Source of the DNA: Deltaproteobacteria bacterium
Lineage (GTDB): Bacteria; Myxococcota; XYA12-FULL-58-9; JAFGEK01
Assembly: GCA_016931625.1 (NCBI GenBank)
Contig: JAFGEK010000164.1
Location: 1-42,468 of the forward strand
Reading direction: 5' to 3'
Length of the DNA: 42,468 nucleotides
Both the position numbers and the translations under genes were made by a program. Positions within the stretch are counted from its first letter, which is position 1. Every line of letters starts with the position of its first letter. Under the pieces are notes generated by a model. That model ran no database searches and had not been told where the DNA came from. It was given only the letters and a program-made list of their open reading frames with translations. Below, one piece after another: positions 7,239 to 15,878 of this stretch.

Positions 7239-7301
7239 TGTACCAGCTCTTGCAGTATTTATTGAAAACTATAAGAAAAACCGTTTTCAGGATAAAACCT
7301 A

Positions 7302-7889
7302 TTAACCACCCTTGCGCAGCTCAACCAGAACCAGCTTGGCGATAGCTTTAAGAGTATCAAACACACCATCACCGCGAGTTGCCGAAGCTTCAAAATCAGG
7401 TACCTGACGTGGATTTAGCAAACGCTTGAGCTCTTCAACATCTGCAGCGTTAGGCAAATCACGTTTGTTGTATTGAATAACAAATGGCACTTTATCGAGA
7501 TCGTAGCCTTGTTCGCTTAAATTGGTGCGCAAATTCTCAAGCGATTCAAGATTGGCTTCCATACGCTCAATCTGCGAATCAGCGACAAATACGACACCAT
7601 CAACGCCTTTTAAAATTAACTTACGGCTAGCGTCGTAAAAAACTTGGCCTGGCACCGTGTAAAGATGAAAACGAGTCTTAAAACCTCTTATTTCACCAAG
7701 TGATAAAGGCAAAAAGTCGAAAAACAAGGTTCGCTCGGTCTCGGTGGCGAGCGATATCATCTTGCCTTTAGCGTCAGGGTTAGTTTTGTTGTAGATGTAC
7801 TGCAAATTAGTCGTTTTTCCGCATAAACCGGGACCATAGTAAACGATTTTGCAGTTAATCTCACGTGAACTGTAATTAATAAATGACAT
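7302..7889 (-). CDS. mglA: MglA, Ras-like polarity GTPase
   Basis: This 195-aa small GTPase appears nearly identical in its motifs to myxobacterial MglA: P-loop GPGLCGKT (19-26), TVPGQ (78-82) in place of the usual DxxG, and NKRD (141-144). The TVPG form is characteristic of the MglA subfamily. In Myxococcus, MglA-GTP marks the leading cell pole and drives gliding and type IV pilus polarity. Length matches the family. It lies 26 nt downstream of mglB in the same operon, as in Myxococcus. No gliding-machinery genes are in the window. The polarity role is carried over from the family. Confidence 0.97.
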   Translation of the reverse strand: MSFINYSSREINCKIVYYGPGLCGKTTNLQYIYNKTNPDAKGKMISLATETERTLFFDFLPLSLGEIRGFKTRFHLYTVPGQVFYDASRKLILKGVDGVVFVADSQIERMEANLESLENLRTNLSEQGYDLDKVPFVIQYNKRDLPNAADVEELKRLLNPRQVPDFEASATRGDGVFDTLKAIAKLVLVELRKGG

Positions 7890-7915
7890 GGCGGCTCGGT
7901 TGATTCTCGCCCATT

Positions 7916-8395
7916 TTAGCTAAAAAGATTATCGATGTCGTCATCGGTAATCTCGCCAAAGGGTGTTTCCTGCGACTGCTGCTCCGCTTTAGCCAGAATC
8001 ATTTGAAAGATTTTGGTTAATTCTTCGCTGCTTTTCTTAACCCGCAATCGTACTAAACCAAGGCTAGAACGTTGGTCAAACATAACCACCAAAATAGCCC
8101 GTTGAGCGACGATTGATAGGTGAAGATTATCTTTCTCTCCTTCATGAAAGACGTTAGGAAACTCCTTTTCACCAATAAGTTTGGCAAGACCGCTGGTCGC
8201 GGCATAATTGCCAGCAGTTAACGAAGCCAATGATGTCGTATCGAGATCATCGATTTCGCCACTAGACGTAATAAATTGGCCGTTTTTATCAACTAATAAA
8301 ACGGCTTTTGCATTGGCTTCACGATTAAGGCGTTCGCAAACCGCAGCGATTTGTCGAAACTCCTCTTCGTACAGCACCATTTGCTGCTCAACCAT
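7916..8395 (-). CDS. mglB: MglB, Roadblock/LC7 GTPase-activating partner of MglA
   Basis: This 159-aa Roadblock/LC7-domain protein shows strong similarity to myxobacterial MglB: the central [12 protein letters not shown] and SLGLVRLR segments and an acidic C-terminus DDDIDNLFS. MglB is the GAP for MglA and excludes it from the lagging pole. I place the start at the ATG at 8395, which gives the 159-aa length of Myxococcus MglB and an N-terminus ending in VLYEEEF. The longer reading to 8452 would use a TTG and add 19 residues unlike the family. A GGGG run lies about 7 nt upstream of the chosen ATG. It is followed directly by mglA. Confidence 0.95.
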   Translation of the reverse strand: MVEQQMVLYEEEFRQIAAVCERLNREANAKAVLLVDKNGQFITSSGEIDDLDTTSLASLTAGNYAATSGLAKLIGEKEFPNVFHEGEKDNLHLSIVAQRAILVVMFDQRSSLGLVRLRVKKSSEELTKIFQMILAKAEQQSQETPFGEITDDDIDNLFS

Positions 8396-8516
8396 AGGCA
8401 CCCCAAAGGTCCAATCCTTAATACCGATATCAAAGGACTCGAACCCGTGCAAGCAAGCTTTTGTATGTTAACTTAATATATATCCTGCAGAAAAAACTCG
8501 GCGCGGTCAAAATTTT

Positions 8517-9128
8517 TTAAAACTCCCTTCTCTCAGCCAATGCCCGCCCGAGCGTAGCTTGGTCTATAAATTCTAACTCACCGCCAAGTGGTATTCCGGC
8601 AGCAAGTCGCGATAAACGTACCTTTGTACTACGTAATAATTGACCGATATACAAGGCGGTAGCGTCACCTTCAACATCAGCATTAGTTGCAATTATTACT
8701 TCTTGAAACTTCTCGCGCTGTACTCTTTCATAAAGTTCATCAAGAAAAAGATCTTTTGGCCCAATACCATCAAGCGGGGCTAATGAACCATGTAGTACGT
8801 GATAAAATCCGCGATAGCTACCACAAGCCTCGATTGCCCTTAAATCCTCAACTCCTTCAACAATGCATAATAAATGCTCATCACGACGGGCATCAGAACA
8901 AATATTGCATTGAATAGATGTAGCCAGATTATGGCAGGTTTTACAAAGCACTACTTTATCTGCAACTTCGGTAAGTGCCTTAGCTAAATCGTAGGCAAGC
9001 GATTGCTCCACCGGATATTTGCGTGATTCGGCAATAATATAAAAAGCCAAACGAGCAGCCGAACGCACACCTACGCCGGGCAAACGTCCAAGCTCAAGAA
9101 TAAGATGTTCAATAGGATCTAAACTCAT
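8517..9128 (-). CDS. recR: RecR, recombination mediator
   Basis: RecR helps load RecA at gaps in the RecF(O)R pathway. The ~203-aa product has the N-terminal helix-hairpin-helix (LGRLPGVGVRSAARLAF), a four-Cys zinc finger (CKTC...CNIC) and a Toprim domain (CIVEGVEDL ... ATNADVEGDATALYI). The start at ATG 9128 (MSLDPIEHL) gives the usual family length; a TTG at 9143 would add five residues. Neither has a good Shine-Dalgarno. It follows ybaB by 33 nt. The dnaX-ybaB-recR order is a classic conserved bacterial arrangement. Confidence 0.96.
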   Translation of the reverse strand: MSLDPIEHLILELGRLPGVGVRSAARLAFYIIAESRKYPVEQSLAYDLAKALTEVADKVVLCKTCHNLATSIQCNICSDARRDEHLLCIVEGVEDLRAIEACGSYRGFYHVLHGSLAPLDGIGPKDLFLDELYERVQREKFQEVIIATNADVEGDATALYIGQLLRSTKVRLSRLAAGIPLGGELEFIDQATLGRALAERREF

Positions 9129-9161
9129 CGTAACATCGCGCAATTATTAAAATTTTAGCGA

Positions 9162-9506
9162 TCAACCACCACTTGAATTAGGCTTATCGCCACCAGTAAA
9201 TTGCGAAATATCAATACCCATATTTTTGCCTAAATCGCCTACACGTTCTCGTAGCGAATCGGCAATTTTGCTTGCAGCCGAATTAATTGCTGCGCGTACT
9301 AAATCTTCAAGTAAGCTAACTTCGCTTGCAACCATGGCTTTCTTATCAATATGAACCTCAACGGCTTCATAGTTGCCATTCATTACAACTGAGACCAATC
9401 CAGCACCAGCTTCGCCTTTGACTCTAATATTGCCAACTTCTTTTTGTGCTACGGTTAATTGGTCGCGTAATTGGCCTGCCATACGCATAATGTCATTGAT
9501 ATCCAT
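9162..9506 (-). CDS. ybaB: YbaB/EbfC-family nucleoid-associated protein
   Basis: This 114-aa YbaB/EbfC protein is a small DNA-binding dimer usually encoded between dnaX and recR. The family core is visible: MRMAGQLRDQL near the N-terminus, then VRVKGEAG-like IRVKGEAGAGLVSVVMNG and a C-terminal helix (EDLVRAAINSAASKI). It has a textbook AGGAGG located about 6 nt before the ATG, lying in the 15-nt gap after the dnaX stop, so it is tightly linked to dnaX. The Gly/Ser-rich tail after about residue 104 is family-typical and probably disordered. Confidence 0.95.
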   Translation of the reverse strand: MDINDIMRMAGQLRDQLTVAQKEVGNIRVKGEAGAGLVSVVMNGNYEAVEVHIDKKAMVASEVSLLEDLVRAAINSAASKIADSLRERVGDLGKNMGIDISQFTGGDKPNSSGG

Positions 9507-9521
9507 AAGCTGCCTCCTAAT

Positions 9522-11432
9522 TCATTCATCTTGTTTGTCATTTATTTGATTAGCAAGCGGCACAACCCCAGTAATTTCGCCACCCAATACTGATATTGCT
9601 TGACGCACCGCGGGATGTGCAACTGCAGTTGACTCTAAATCACGTTGGCGTTGTTTTTGATCTTCATCTTTTTGGGCTGCTATTGAAGTAGTTACAGTTT
9701 TTGCCTGGGTATCTATTGGTGTTAATATTAATTTTACTGGTTGGCCAAATTGTTGTTTAAGCAAACCTTCAACCGGCGCACGAAACTCTTTATCGTGAGC
9801 TGTATCCCAATAAAAAGTTTTTGGCACAAAGCCAAGTTCAACACATTGTGGCGTAAACTGTAATAAATGTGCATGCTCAAGCACTGAAGCAAGTGCCGGT
9901 TTTAATTCACGAACTCTATTAATAAGACGTGCCCAGCCGAGATTAATTACCTCACGATTAGTGTTTGAATCGTCACTATGGATACCCGGTTGTGCTGGGG
10001 TGACTACAGAGTCAACATTATCATCATTCCCGTCTCGAAAGCGGAAATCTGGACCAGCCTGTTTTTGAATATCATTTTGGATCCCCGCTTTCGCGGGGAT
10101 GACGTTATTTTTAGCTTGCGCGTGGATGTTATCATTTTTAGCCTTTGTGGGGATGACATCATTTTTAGCCTTCGTGGGGATAACAGTACCTTGCTGCGCT
10201 GCATTAGTTGCACTTATTTTTGGAGTACCACTGCTTAGGCCTGAGCCTTTTGCACCACTAGTTGGCGAACTACCATGAGGTCCGTCACCACCTTTAGCTA
10301 TCGTATCAAATCTGTGTACTAAATCAGCCAAGCTTGACACCGGCTCAATTTCAAGCAGACGCAACAAACCCATCTCAAAAGTAACCCGGGGATGTGGCGA
10401 GCGATTAACATCTTCGGCCACTGCTACTAGTCCTGAAAATAATCGATGCAAATCTGGCTTGCTAACAGTTTGTGCTTGTTGACTCAGCGTTTCGATTTCA
10501 ACAGGTGAACGTGCTAAAACAGCCTCTGAGGGGTTGGGCATTACTTTTACCACCATTAAATCGCGTAAATGCTCAACTAAGAGACCGGCAACATCACTTA
10601 AATCATGACCACGAGCATCAACTTCAGCTACTAAATCAAGCAAGGTACTTGCTTGACGAGTCAGCAAGGCATGCGCAAGAGCAAAAATAGTTTCGCGTTC
10701 AACAATACCAAGTGCCTGACTAACTTGTGCATCGTTAGGATTATCTCCTGCAAAGCTTAATACTTGGTCAATTAGTGATAAAGCATCACGTACCGACCCT
10801 TGGGCTTCACGGACAACAGCGGTGATGGCGGTGGCGCTTAACGAAGCCCCTTCGGATGCTAATATTTTTTTTATATGTTCAGTTTGATCACGTACGGTGG
10901 CACGACGAAAATCAAAACGCTGGCATCGAGATAAGATGGTAATAGGGATTTTTTGTGGTTCAGTTGTTGCAAAAATAAATTTTACATGTGGTGGTGGCTC
11001 TTCAAGAGTTTTAAGCAACGCATTAAATGCTGCCGTTGAAAGCATATGCACTTCATCAATGATATACAGCTTATAGCGACCACGACTTGGCAAATAACGA
11101 ACCGCTTCGCGCAGTTCACGAACATTATCAACGCCAGTATTAGAAGCGCCATCGATTTCAATAACATCAGTTGCAGCGCCACTAGTAATATCTTTGCATG
11201 CACTGCAAGCGTTACATGGCTCAATAGTAGGTCCGCTTTCGCAATTTAACGCTCTAGCTAATACACGCGCCGTAGTCGTTTTACCTACACCACGAGCACC
11301 CGTAAATAAAAAAGCATGATGCACGCGCCCAAGTTTAATGGCGTTCATCAAAGTGCGCACAACGTGCTCTTGACCGATTATCTCGTCAAAGCGAGTGGGA
11401 CGATATTTTCGAGCAAGGACTAAATACGACAT
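9522..11432 (-). CDS. dnaX: DnaX, DNA polymerase III tau/gamma subunit, with repeat-derived insert
   Basis: This is the clamp-loader subunit of DNA polymerase III. The 636-aa protein has Walker A GARGVGKTT (45-53), zinc-binding Cys at 64, 73, 76 and 79, Walker B/DEVH (126-129), sensor ATTEPQ (155-160) and an SRC arginine finger (R169). The AAA+ part and domain III run to about residue 370. Residues ~414-487 are encoded by degenerate palindromic repeats and contain recurring VIPTKAK / VIPAKAG peptides. A tau-type C-terminal domain follows. The insert lies in the linker region, where variation is tolerated. A T8 run (A8 in the coding strand) at 10865-10872 falls inside the AAA+ domain, so it is an unlikely gamma-frameshift site. 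Confidence 0.96.
   Translation of the reverse strand: MSYLVLARKYRPTRFDEIIGQEHVVRTLMNAIKLGRVHHAFLFTGARGVGKTTTARVLARALNCESGPTIEPCNACSACKDITSGAATDVIEIDGASNTGVDNVRELREAVRYLPSRGRYKLYIIDEVHMLSTAAFNALLKTLEEPPPHVKFIFATTEPQKIPITILSRCQRFDFRRATVRDQTEHIKKILASEGASLSATAITAVVREAQGSVRDALSLIDQVLSFAGDNPNDAQVSQALGIVERETIFALAHALLTRQASTLLDLVAEVDARGHDLSDVAGLLVEHLRDLMVVKVMPNPSEAVLARSPVEIETLSQQAQTVSKPDLHRLFSGLVAVAEDVNRSPHPRVTFEMGLLRLLEIEPVSSLADLVHRFDTIAKGGDGPHGSSPTSGAKGSGLSSGTPKISATNAAQQGTVIPTKAKNDVIPTKAKNDNIHAQAKNNVIPAKAGIQNDIQKQAGPDFRFRDGNDDNVDSVVTPAQPGIHSDDSNTNREVINLGWARLINRVRELKPALASVLEHAHLLQFTPQCVELGFVPKTFYWDTAHDKEFRAPVEGLLKQQFGQPVKLILTPIDTQAKTVTTSIAAQKDEDQKQRQRDLESTAVAHPAVRQAISVLGGEITGVVPLANQINDKQDE
9977..10190. 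repeat. Cluster of degenerate palindromic repeats inside dnaX
   Basis: The best copy is a perfect 8-bp-arm hairpin ATCCCCGC-TTTC-GCGGGGAT at 10081-10100. Degraded copies lie at about 9977-10003, 10025-10050, 10109-10134, 10136-10160 and 10161-10187. The last three form a tandem array of ~26-bp units sharing GGGGATGACATCATTTTTAG. Reading on the dnaX strand remains open throughout and gives repeated VIPxKAK / VIPAKAGIQ peptides. The hairpin family is the same as the repeat at 24-50. Confidence 0.85.
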
Positions 11433-11457
11433 AGGCTTAATCTATAGGCATAAGTGG

Positions 11458-11545
11458 TGGCGGAGCGAGAGGGATTCGAACCCTCGGTACCTTGCGGTAC
11501 ACACGATTTCCAGTCGTGCACCTTCGACCACTCGGTCATCGCTCC
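11458..11545 (-). tRNA. tRNA-Ser (anticodon GGA)
   Basis: The minus strand folds into a tRNA with acceptor arm GGAGCGA/TCGCTCC, a long variable arm (GTGTACC-GCAAG-GGTACC type) and TTCGAATCC in the T loop. The anticodon stem CACGA/TCGTG encloses CTGGAAA, giving anticodon GGA. The discriminator is G and CCA is encoded in the DNA (11458-11460). It lies between the SRP RNA and dnaX. Confidence 0.95.
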
Positions 11546-11556
11546 TTGAAAAATGG

Positions 11557-11657
11557 TGATAGCTCGACGGCCCAACACCCCAAAAATACCACTACCGTTG
11601 CTTCCTTCCGGACCTGGCGGAGTTTGCGGCGCTTTGATTGCTGGCGCCGAGCTATCC
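11557..11657 (-). ncRNA. ffs: Small SRP RNA (4.5S type)
   Basis: The minus strand holds the diagnostic SRP domain IV signature CAGGTCCGGAAGGAAGCA (around 11604-11622). It is closed by a long outer stem whose ends GATAGCTCG (11558-11566 on the plus strand) and CGAGCTATC (11648-11656) are perfectly complementary. This short form lacks an Alu domain. The RNA pairs with Ffh for co-translational membrane targeting. It sits between two tRNA-Ser genes, upstream of dnaX. End points are approximate. Confidence 0.93.
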
Positions 11658-11746
11658 CAACTTAAAAACCATAAATACATAGCTGGCATTGTAGCCAGCG
11701 GTTACTTTTGTTTATAGTCTGCTCTTGTCAAACAACAAACTTAAAA

Positions 11747-11835
11747 TGGCGGAGCGAGAGGGATTCGAACCCCCGGTGCCTTGCGGCACACGTGATTTCG
11801 AGTCACGCGCCTTCGACCAGCTCGGCCATCGCTCC
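11747..11835 (-). tRNA. tRNA-Ser (anticodon CGA)
   Basis: The acceptor arm is GGAGCGA/TCGCTCC, with a long variable arm and TTCGAATCC in the T loop. The anticodon stem CGTGA/TCACG encloses CTCGAAA, giving anticodon CGA. The G discriminator and an encoded CCA (11747-11749) are present. Much of the acceptor and T arm is identical to the nearby tRNA-Ser(GGA), consistent with an old tandem duplication flanking the SRP RNA. Confidence 0.95.
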
Positions 11836-12017
11836 AAATACGAAAGGCGCTTGTCCTACTCCAACGCATTGCGGATGACAAGTCACAACTGATATCAAGA
11901 CGTACTGTTATGCTTTACCGTCGTAGGTGTTTTGTGCTTTGCTCAGCGCCAATTAAGGCAAAAAAATAACGACATTGATGACATAAACATAATTAAATAC
12001 CCCTGAGGTTTATTGCG

Positions 12018-14291
12018 ATGATGCACTTTTCTCATTTTTTGCTTACTTTTTGCTTGGTTACTATTGTTTTAGTAAACGCGACCGCCAAAAACCCAAACCT
12101 ACGTGAACTTGCCGATAAAAAAGGAATTTTATTGGGTACGGCTGTTGCCCCAGATAATTTAGACGACCCCAAATTTGTAAAAGCACTGATAAATAGCTGC
12201 AATGTAGTAACCCCAGAGAATCAATTAAAATGGGAGCGTGTTCATCCTACCCCTAAAAAGTACGATTTCTCGGGTGCAGATAAGATCATAAATTTTGCTC
12301 AAAAACACAAAATGTTAGTGCATGGACATAATCTCACCTGGCACCGGCAAAATCCGGCTTGGCTGGCAGCATCATACAAATCAAAAGAACAATTTTTGGC
12401 TACGCTTAAAGCTCATATTGATACCGTGGTTGGTCGCTATCGCGGTAAAATCTATGCTTGGGACGTTATCAATGAACCAATCGATGATAACAATGGCAAG
12501 CTACGTGATAATCTCTGGCACTTCGCAGTTGGCCCACAATACATTGAGTTAGCTCTTAAATGGGCGCATGAGGCTGATCCGCAAGCTCAGCTATTTATTA
12601 ACGACTTTGGCGTTGAAGAGATAAATAAAAAATCTGATCGTCTCTATGAGTTAGTCAAAGATCTTAAATCCCGCGGCATTCCTGTTAATGGGGTTGGCTT
12701 GCAATTCCACATTGATGGTCAATATCAACCTGATTGGGGCAGTGTGGTAAAAAATATTAAACGGTTTAGTGAATTAGGAGTAGTTATAGAAATAACTGAA
12801 CTAGATGTAAGAATGCAAATGCCCCCCAAAGAATCTGCACTAAAACAACAAGCACGTATCTTTGCAGAAACTATGCGAGTGGCATTGGCTTTTAATTCGG
12901 TCAAAGCTTTTATCATGTGGGGATTATATGATGGGTACTCTTGGATACCGATGGAAATACCTGGTACAGGAGCCGCTTTAATTCTCGACGAAGCATTTCA
13001 ACCAAAACCATCATACCTTGCAATGCATGATGTTTTATCTAAACCAAATCCAACATTAAAATATTTTGATCGTTATATGCAAAAAGCAGGTCAAGCGCGC
13101 GTCTTGCCGACCTTTAGGGCGGTTAGGGCAAAAAAATCTCCAAAAATTGATGGCATTGAGAATAATAACGAATGGGATGGTGCAATTGCCTACCCATTTC
13201 TTTATAACCAATTAAATAGCGCTGATTTACGACCACCCTCTTTATTAACCAATGACCAAGATATATGGGGCAACTGGCGACTAATGTATATTGAAGATAC
13301 TTTATATGGGTTGGTACACCGCAAAGATGATATTACCGATACCACAAGCAATAATCCCTGGGATAATGATTGTATTGAAATATTTTTTAGTATCAACGGT
13401 GAATGGAAACAATACCGAACAATAGTTGGTAAAGGTTGGCAAGAAGATAATAATGTTACGGGTGAAGCTGTATGGAGTAAAGACGGCTCAGTTTTAGAAT
13501 TTTCAGTAAAAATGCCTCAAAATCTTAGTGGAATAACTATCGGATGGAATACCGCTTTAGCCGACAATGATGAGCTAGGTGGCAGTGTACGTGAATGCCA
13601 ACTTTATCCCGTAGTGGGCAATAATACCGGATGGCAAGGTAAAGGTTTTGCAGAGCTCACCTTTGCCAACGCTGAAGGCAAATTTGTTGATCAACAAAAT
13701 ATTAGTAATCCACCGCCATTTGTGGCAACGCAAATAAACAAAGAACAACAGCCTAAACTTGATGGTAATAGTGACGATAGTTGCTGGCGTGATGCAATAA
13801 TTTATCCGTTAGGTTATAATCAACTATCTGTAAACGATCAAAGTATACCCAAGTTACAAGACCTTGCTGGTGATTGGCGCGTACTAATTAGTGGTAATAC
13901 TATTTACGGATTAGTTACCAGGATTGACAATAAAACTATTACTAATAACCCTCAACTATATAATAACGACTTAGTTGAAATTTCATTTTTAATAGATGGG
14001 CAACAAACTACTTTAATAACTTTTGTTGGGCAAAATTTTGAAAAAAATGATTATATTCAAAATGCCACTGCGATTTGGAGCAAAGATGGTAAAATTCTTG
14101 AGTTTGCCGTCGAATTACCCAACACTGAACTATTAGGCCAACAAATTAGCTGGTCAATTGGGTTAATTGATGCAGATAACAATGTAAAAGCATCAGCGGC
14201 ACTGAATGGGCTATTTCCATTCAGTGGATATAGACAAAGCTTAAGTGAAAACGCTGACAAGCCTAAAGAATATGGGCGATTGCAATTGTAA
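12018..14291 (+). CDS. Secreted GH10 endo-xylanase with two C-terminal CBM9-like modules
   Basis: The protein hydrolyses beta-1,4-xylan. This 757-aa product begins with a signal peptide (about 1-23). The GH10 catalytic domain (about 25-345) contains WERVHP, HGHNLTWH, DVINEP with acid/base E153, EITELDV with nucleophile E261, and the substrate-cleft WGLYDGYSW. Two similar ~175-residue modules follow (about 365-550 and 565-755). Each has a PKIDG/PKLDG-type entry, a W near the start and repeated LYGLV/IYGLV strands, matching CBM9-like carbohydrate-binding modules. TGAGG lies about 10 nt before the double ATG. It stands alone between the tRNA/SRP block and an MNT gene, with no polysaccharide-utilisation partners visible. 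Substrate specificity is a family inference. Confidence 0.93.
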   Translation: MMHFSHFLLTFCLVTIVLVNATAKNPNLRELADKKGILLGTAVAPDNLDDPKFVKALINSCNVVTPENQLKWERVHPTPKKYDFSGADKIINFAQKHKMLVHGHNLTWHRQNPAWLAASYKSKEQFLATLKAHIDTVVGRYRGKIYAWDVINEPIDDNNGKLRDNLWHFAVGPQYIELALKWAHEADPQAQLFINDFGVEEINKKSDRLYELVKDLKSRGIPVNGVGLQFHIDGQYQPDWGSVVKNIKRFSELGVVIEITELDVRMQMPPKESALKQQARIFAETMRVALAFNSVKAFIMWGLYDGYSWIPMEIPGTGAALILDEAFQPKPSYLAMHDVLSKPNPTLKYFDRYMQKAGQARVLPTFRAVRAKKSPKIDGIENNNEWDGAIAYPFLYNQLNSADLRPPSLLTNDQDIWGNWRLMYIEDTLYGLVHRKDDITDTTSNNPWDNDCIEIFFSINGEWKQYRTIVGKGWQEDNNVTGEAVWSKDGSVLEFSVKMPQNLSGITIGWNTALADNDELGGSVRECQLYPVVGNNTGWQGKGFAELTFANAEGKFVDQQNISNPPPFVATQINKEQQPKLDGNSDDSCWRDAIIYPLGYNQLSVNDQSIPKLQDLAGDWRVLISGNTIYGLVTRIDNKTITNNPQLYNNDLVEISFLIDGQQTTLITFVGQNFEKNDYIQNATAIWSKDGKILEFAVELPNTELLGQQISWSIGLIDADNNVKASAALNGLFPFSGYRQSLSENADKPKEYGRLQL

Positions 14292-14364
14292 TAATTAAGA
14301 ATTATTATATTATGACTACAGTAATAATTTTCAACATTTGATTATTTAGTTACAAATTATTGCC

Positions 14365-14721
14365 ATGTTAAATTTTGAAAAAAAAATACCTCAAATTAAC
14401 ACTATTTGTCATTCACTATCTGTGAAACGTCTTGGACTTTTTGGCTCGGTATTAACTAATAGCTTTTCACCAAATAGCGATGTTGACGTATTAGTGGTTT
14501 TCGATTCGGATGATAATATTGATTATTTTGAAAATTATTTTAGATTAAAAGAACAACTCGAAATCATTTTTGAACGTAAAGTTGATCTTATTGTTGATAA
14601 ACCATTTAAAAATTATGTGTTTAGCAAGGCGGTCGAACAATCAAGGTTAACGATATATGAAAGCAGTTTATCCGCTATAATATCGCCTTTCATTCTCAGT
14701 TCCATATTCTCTGTTCTTTAA
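14365..14721 (+). CDS. Orphan MNT-type nucleotidyltransferase
   Basis: This 118-aa minimal nucleotidyltransferase has LFGSV at 25-29, SDVDV with D39 and D41, and the third Asp D74 in KVDLIV. Catalytic residues appear intact. Unlike the pair at 133-856, no HEPN partner is adjacent. The last eight or so residues (from about 111) are encoded by the left arm of an inverted repeat, and the normal family end is near residue 103. The element may therefore have extended or replaced the original C-terminus and possibly removed a neighbouring HEPN gene. No clear Shine-Dalgarno is seen. It may be a remnant of a HEPN-MNT module. Confidence 0.75.
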   Translation: MLNFEKKIPQINTICHSLSVKRLGLFGSVLTNSFSPNSDVDVLVVFDSDDNIDYFENYFRLKEQLEIIFERKVDLIVDKPFKNYVFSKAVEQSRLTIYESSLSAIISPFILSSIFSVL

Positions 14722-14823
14722 ATACTCAGTTCAAACTTCCCTCACTTAAAGATAAACAGTCGGCCATCACATAAAATGAAGATTTAAAGAACAGAAAACA
14801 GAGAACTGGAAATTTTAAGTGAG
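14695..14823. repeat. MITE-like inverted-repeat element between the MNT gene and hypE
   Basis: The left arm CAGTTCcATATTCTCTGTTCTTTAAAT (about 14696-14723) is matched by an imperfect inverted copy (about 14782-14810, ATTTAAAGAACAG...GAGAACTGG). A second nested pair, CTCACTTAAA (14741-14750) and TTTAAGTGAG (14814-14823), is perfect over 10 bp. The element is ~130 bp, non-coding, and overlaps the 3' end of the MNT gene. It could be a miniature inverted-repeat element or a bidirectional terminator between the convergent MNT and hypE genes. Confidence 0.6.
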
Positions 14824-14844
14824 TTTATTTGTAATCGTGTCTAT

Positions 14845-15843
14845 TTAACATATTCTTGGCAACAACTCACCGCTGGCCATACGCAACGATCTCCGACCAC
14901 CTGCTTTAGTACGCAACTCAATACTTGAATCACCAGAAGTTACTGTACCTATTTGCACAGCATCGCGACCTAAAGGATGAGCACGTAATGCTGTTAAAGT
15001 TGCTGCTGCTTGTGACTCTGGCACTATTGCAATAAGTTTGCCTTCATTAGCTACATATAAGGGATCTAATCCTAAAAGCTCGCAGGCTGCTAAAACTTCT
15101 GGTGTCACTGGAATAACAGTTTCTTGTAATTCAATTTGCACTTGCGCAGCTTGAGATAATTCGATCAAACTTTGTGCCAAACCACCACGAGTAGGATCAC
15201 GCAAGGCATGTACAGCAATATTTGCTTGGCGTAGTATTTCGACTAAAGGTGCCAAAGTTGCAACATCACTAGTTATTGGTTTGCTAAAAGGCATACCTGG
15301 CCGAGCGGTCATAACTGCCATGCCATGATCACCAATTGTTCCACTCACAATAACCGCATCACCAACTTTAATATCACGCGGTTGTGGACGAAAATTAGCA
15401 TCAATACGACCAACCGCCGAAGTGGTAATAAAAATACCATCACAAGCATCATGTGGTACAACTTTAGTATCACCTGCTACAATATCAACACCAATGGCAT
15501 GAGCCTCTCGTGCCATTGAGGTAATAATTAAATCTAACTCACTTAATGGTAACCCTTCGGCCAAAATAAAAGCTGCCGTCAAACCAATTACATTAGCACC
15601 TACCATGGATAAATCATTTAAGGTACCGCAAATTGCGAGCTTACCGATATCACCACCTGCAAAAAAACGTGGGGTAACCACAAATGAATCAGTAGTGAAT
15701 GCTAAGTCATTTATTACCCCACTATCTTGCATAGTATCTAAAATAGGATTGCTAAATGCCGGCATAAAATGACAAGCTAGCAATTCTTGAGTTTGACGTC
15801 CCCCTGAACCATGTCCAAGCATAATAGTTTCGTTTTTAATCAT
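14845..15843 (-). CDS. hypE: HypE, hydrogenase maturation (carbamoyl dehydratase)
   Basis: HypE takes a carbamoyl group from HypF on its C-terminal Cys and dehydrates it to thiocyanate, the source of the CN ligands of the [NiFe] site. This 332-aa AIR-synthase-fold protein starts with the glycine-rich MLGHGSGGRQT. It contains FTTDSFVV and DPTRGGLAQSL and ends exactly in PRIC, with the required terminal Cys332. It is the last gene of the hypFCDE operon, 35 nt after hypD. Confidence 0.96.
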   Translation of the reverse strand: MIKNETIMLGHGSGGRQTQELLACHFMPAFSNPILDTMQDSGVINDLAFTTDSFVVTPRFFAGGDIGKLAICGTLNDLSMVGANVIGLTAAFILAEGLPLSELDLIITSMAREAHAIGVDIVAGDTKVVPHDACDGIFITTSAVGRIDANFRPQPRDIKVGDAVIVSGTIGDHGMAVMTARPGMPFSKPITSDVATLAPLVEILRQANIAVHALRDPTRGGLAQSLIELSQAAQVQIELQETVIPVTPEVLAACELLGLDPLYVANEGKLIAIVPESQAAATLTALRAHPLGRDAVQIGTVTSGDSSIELRTKAGGRRSLRMASGELLPRIC

Positions 15844-15878
15844 AACTTTTTCTCACTCTTGTATTTATAAATGCTTGG

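Noticed and set aside
9977-10190. CRISPR-like array
   Set aside because: Units are degenerate palindromes with no unique spacers of constant length, lie within an open dnaX frame, and no cas genes are nearby.
10865-10872. Programmed frameshift or slippage site (A8 on the coding strand) in dnaX for making gamma
   Set aside because: It lies near residue 188, inside the AAA+ core, far before the usual gamma end point; slippage here would give a short useless fragment.
11420-11689. Minus-strand 89-aa reading frame upstream of dnaX
   Set aside because: It runs through tRNA-Ser(GGA) and the SRP RNA; these RNA genes explain the sequence.
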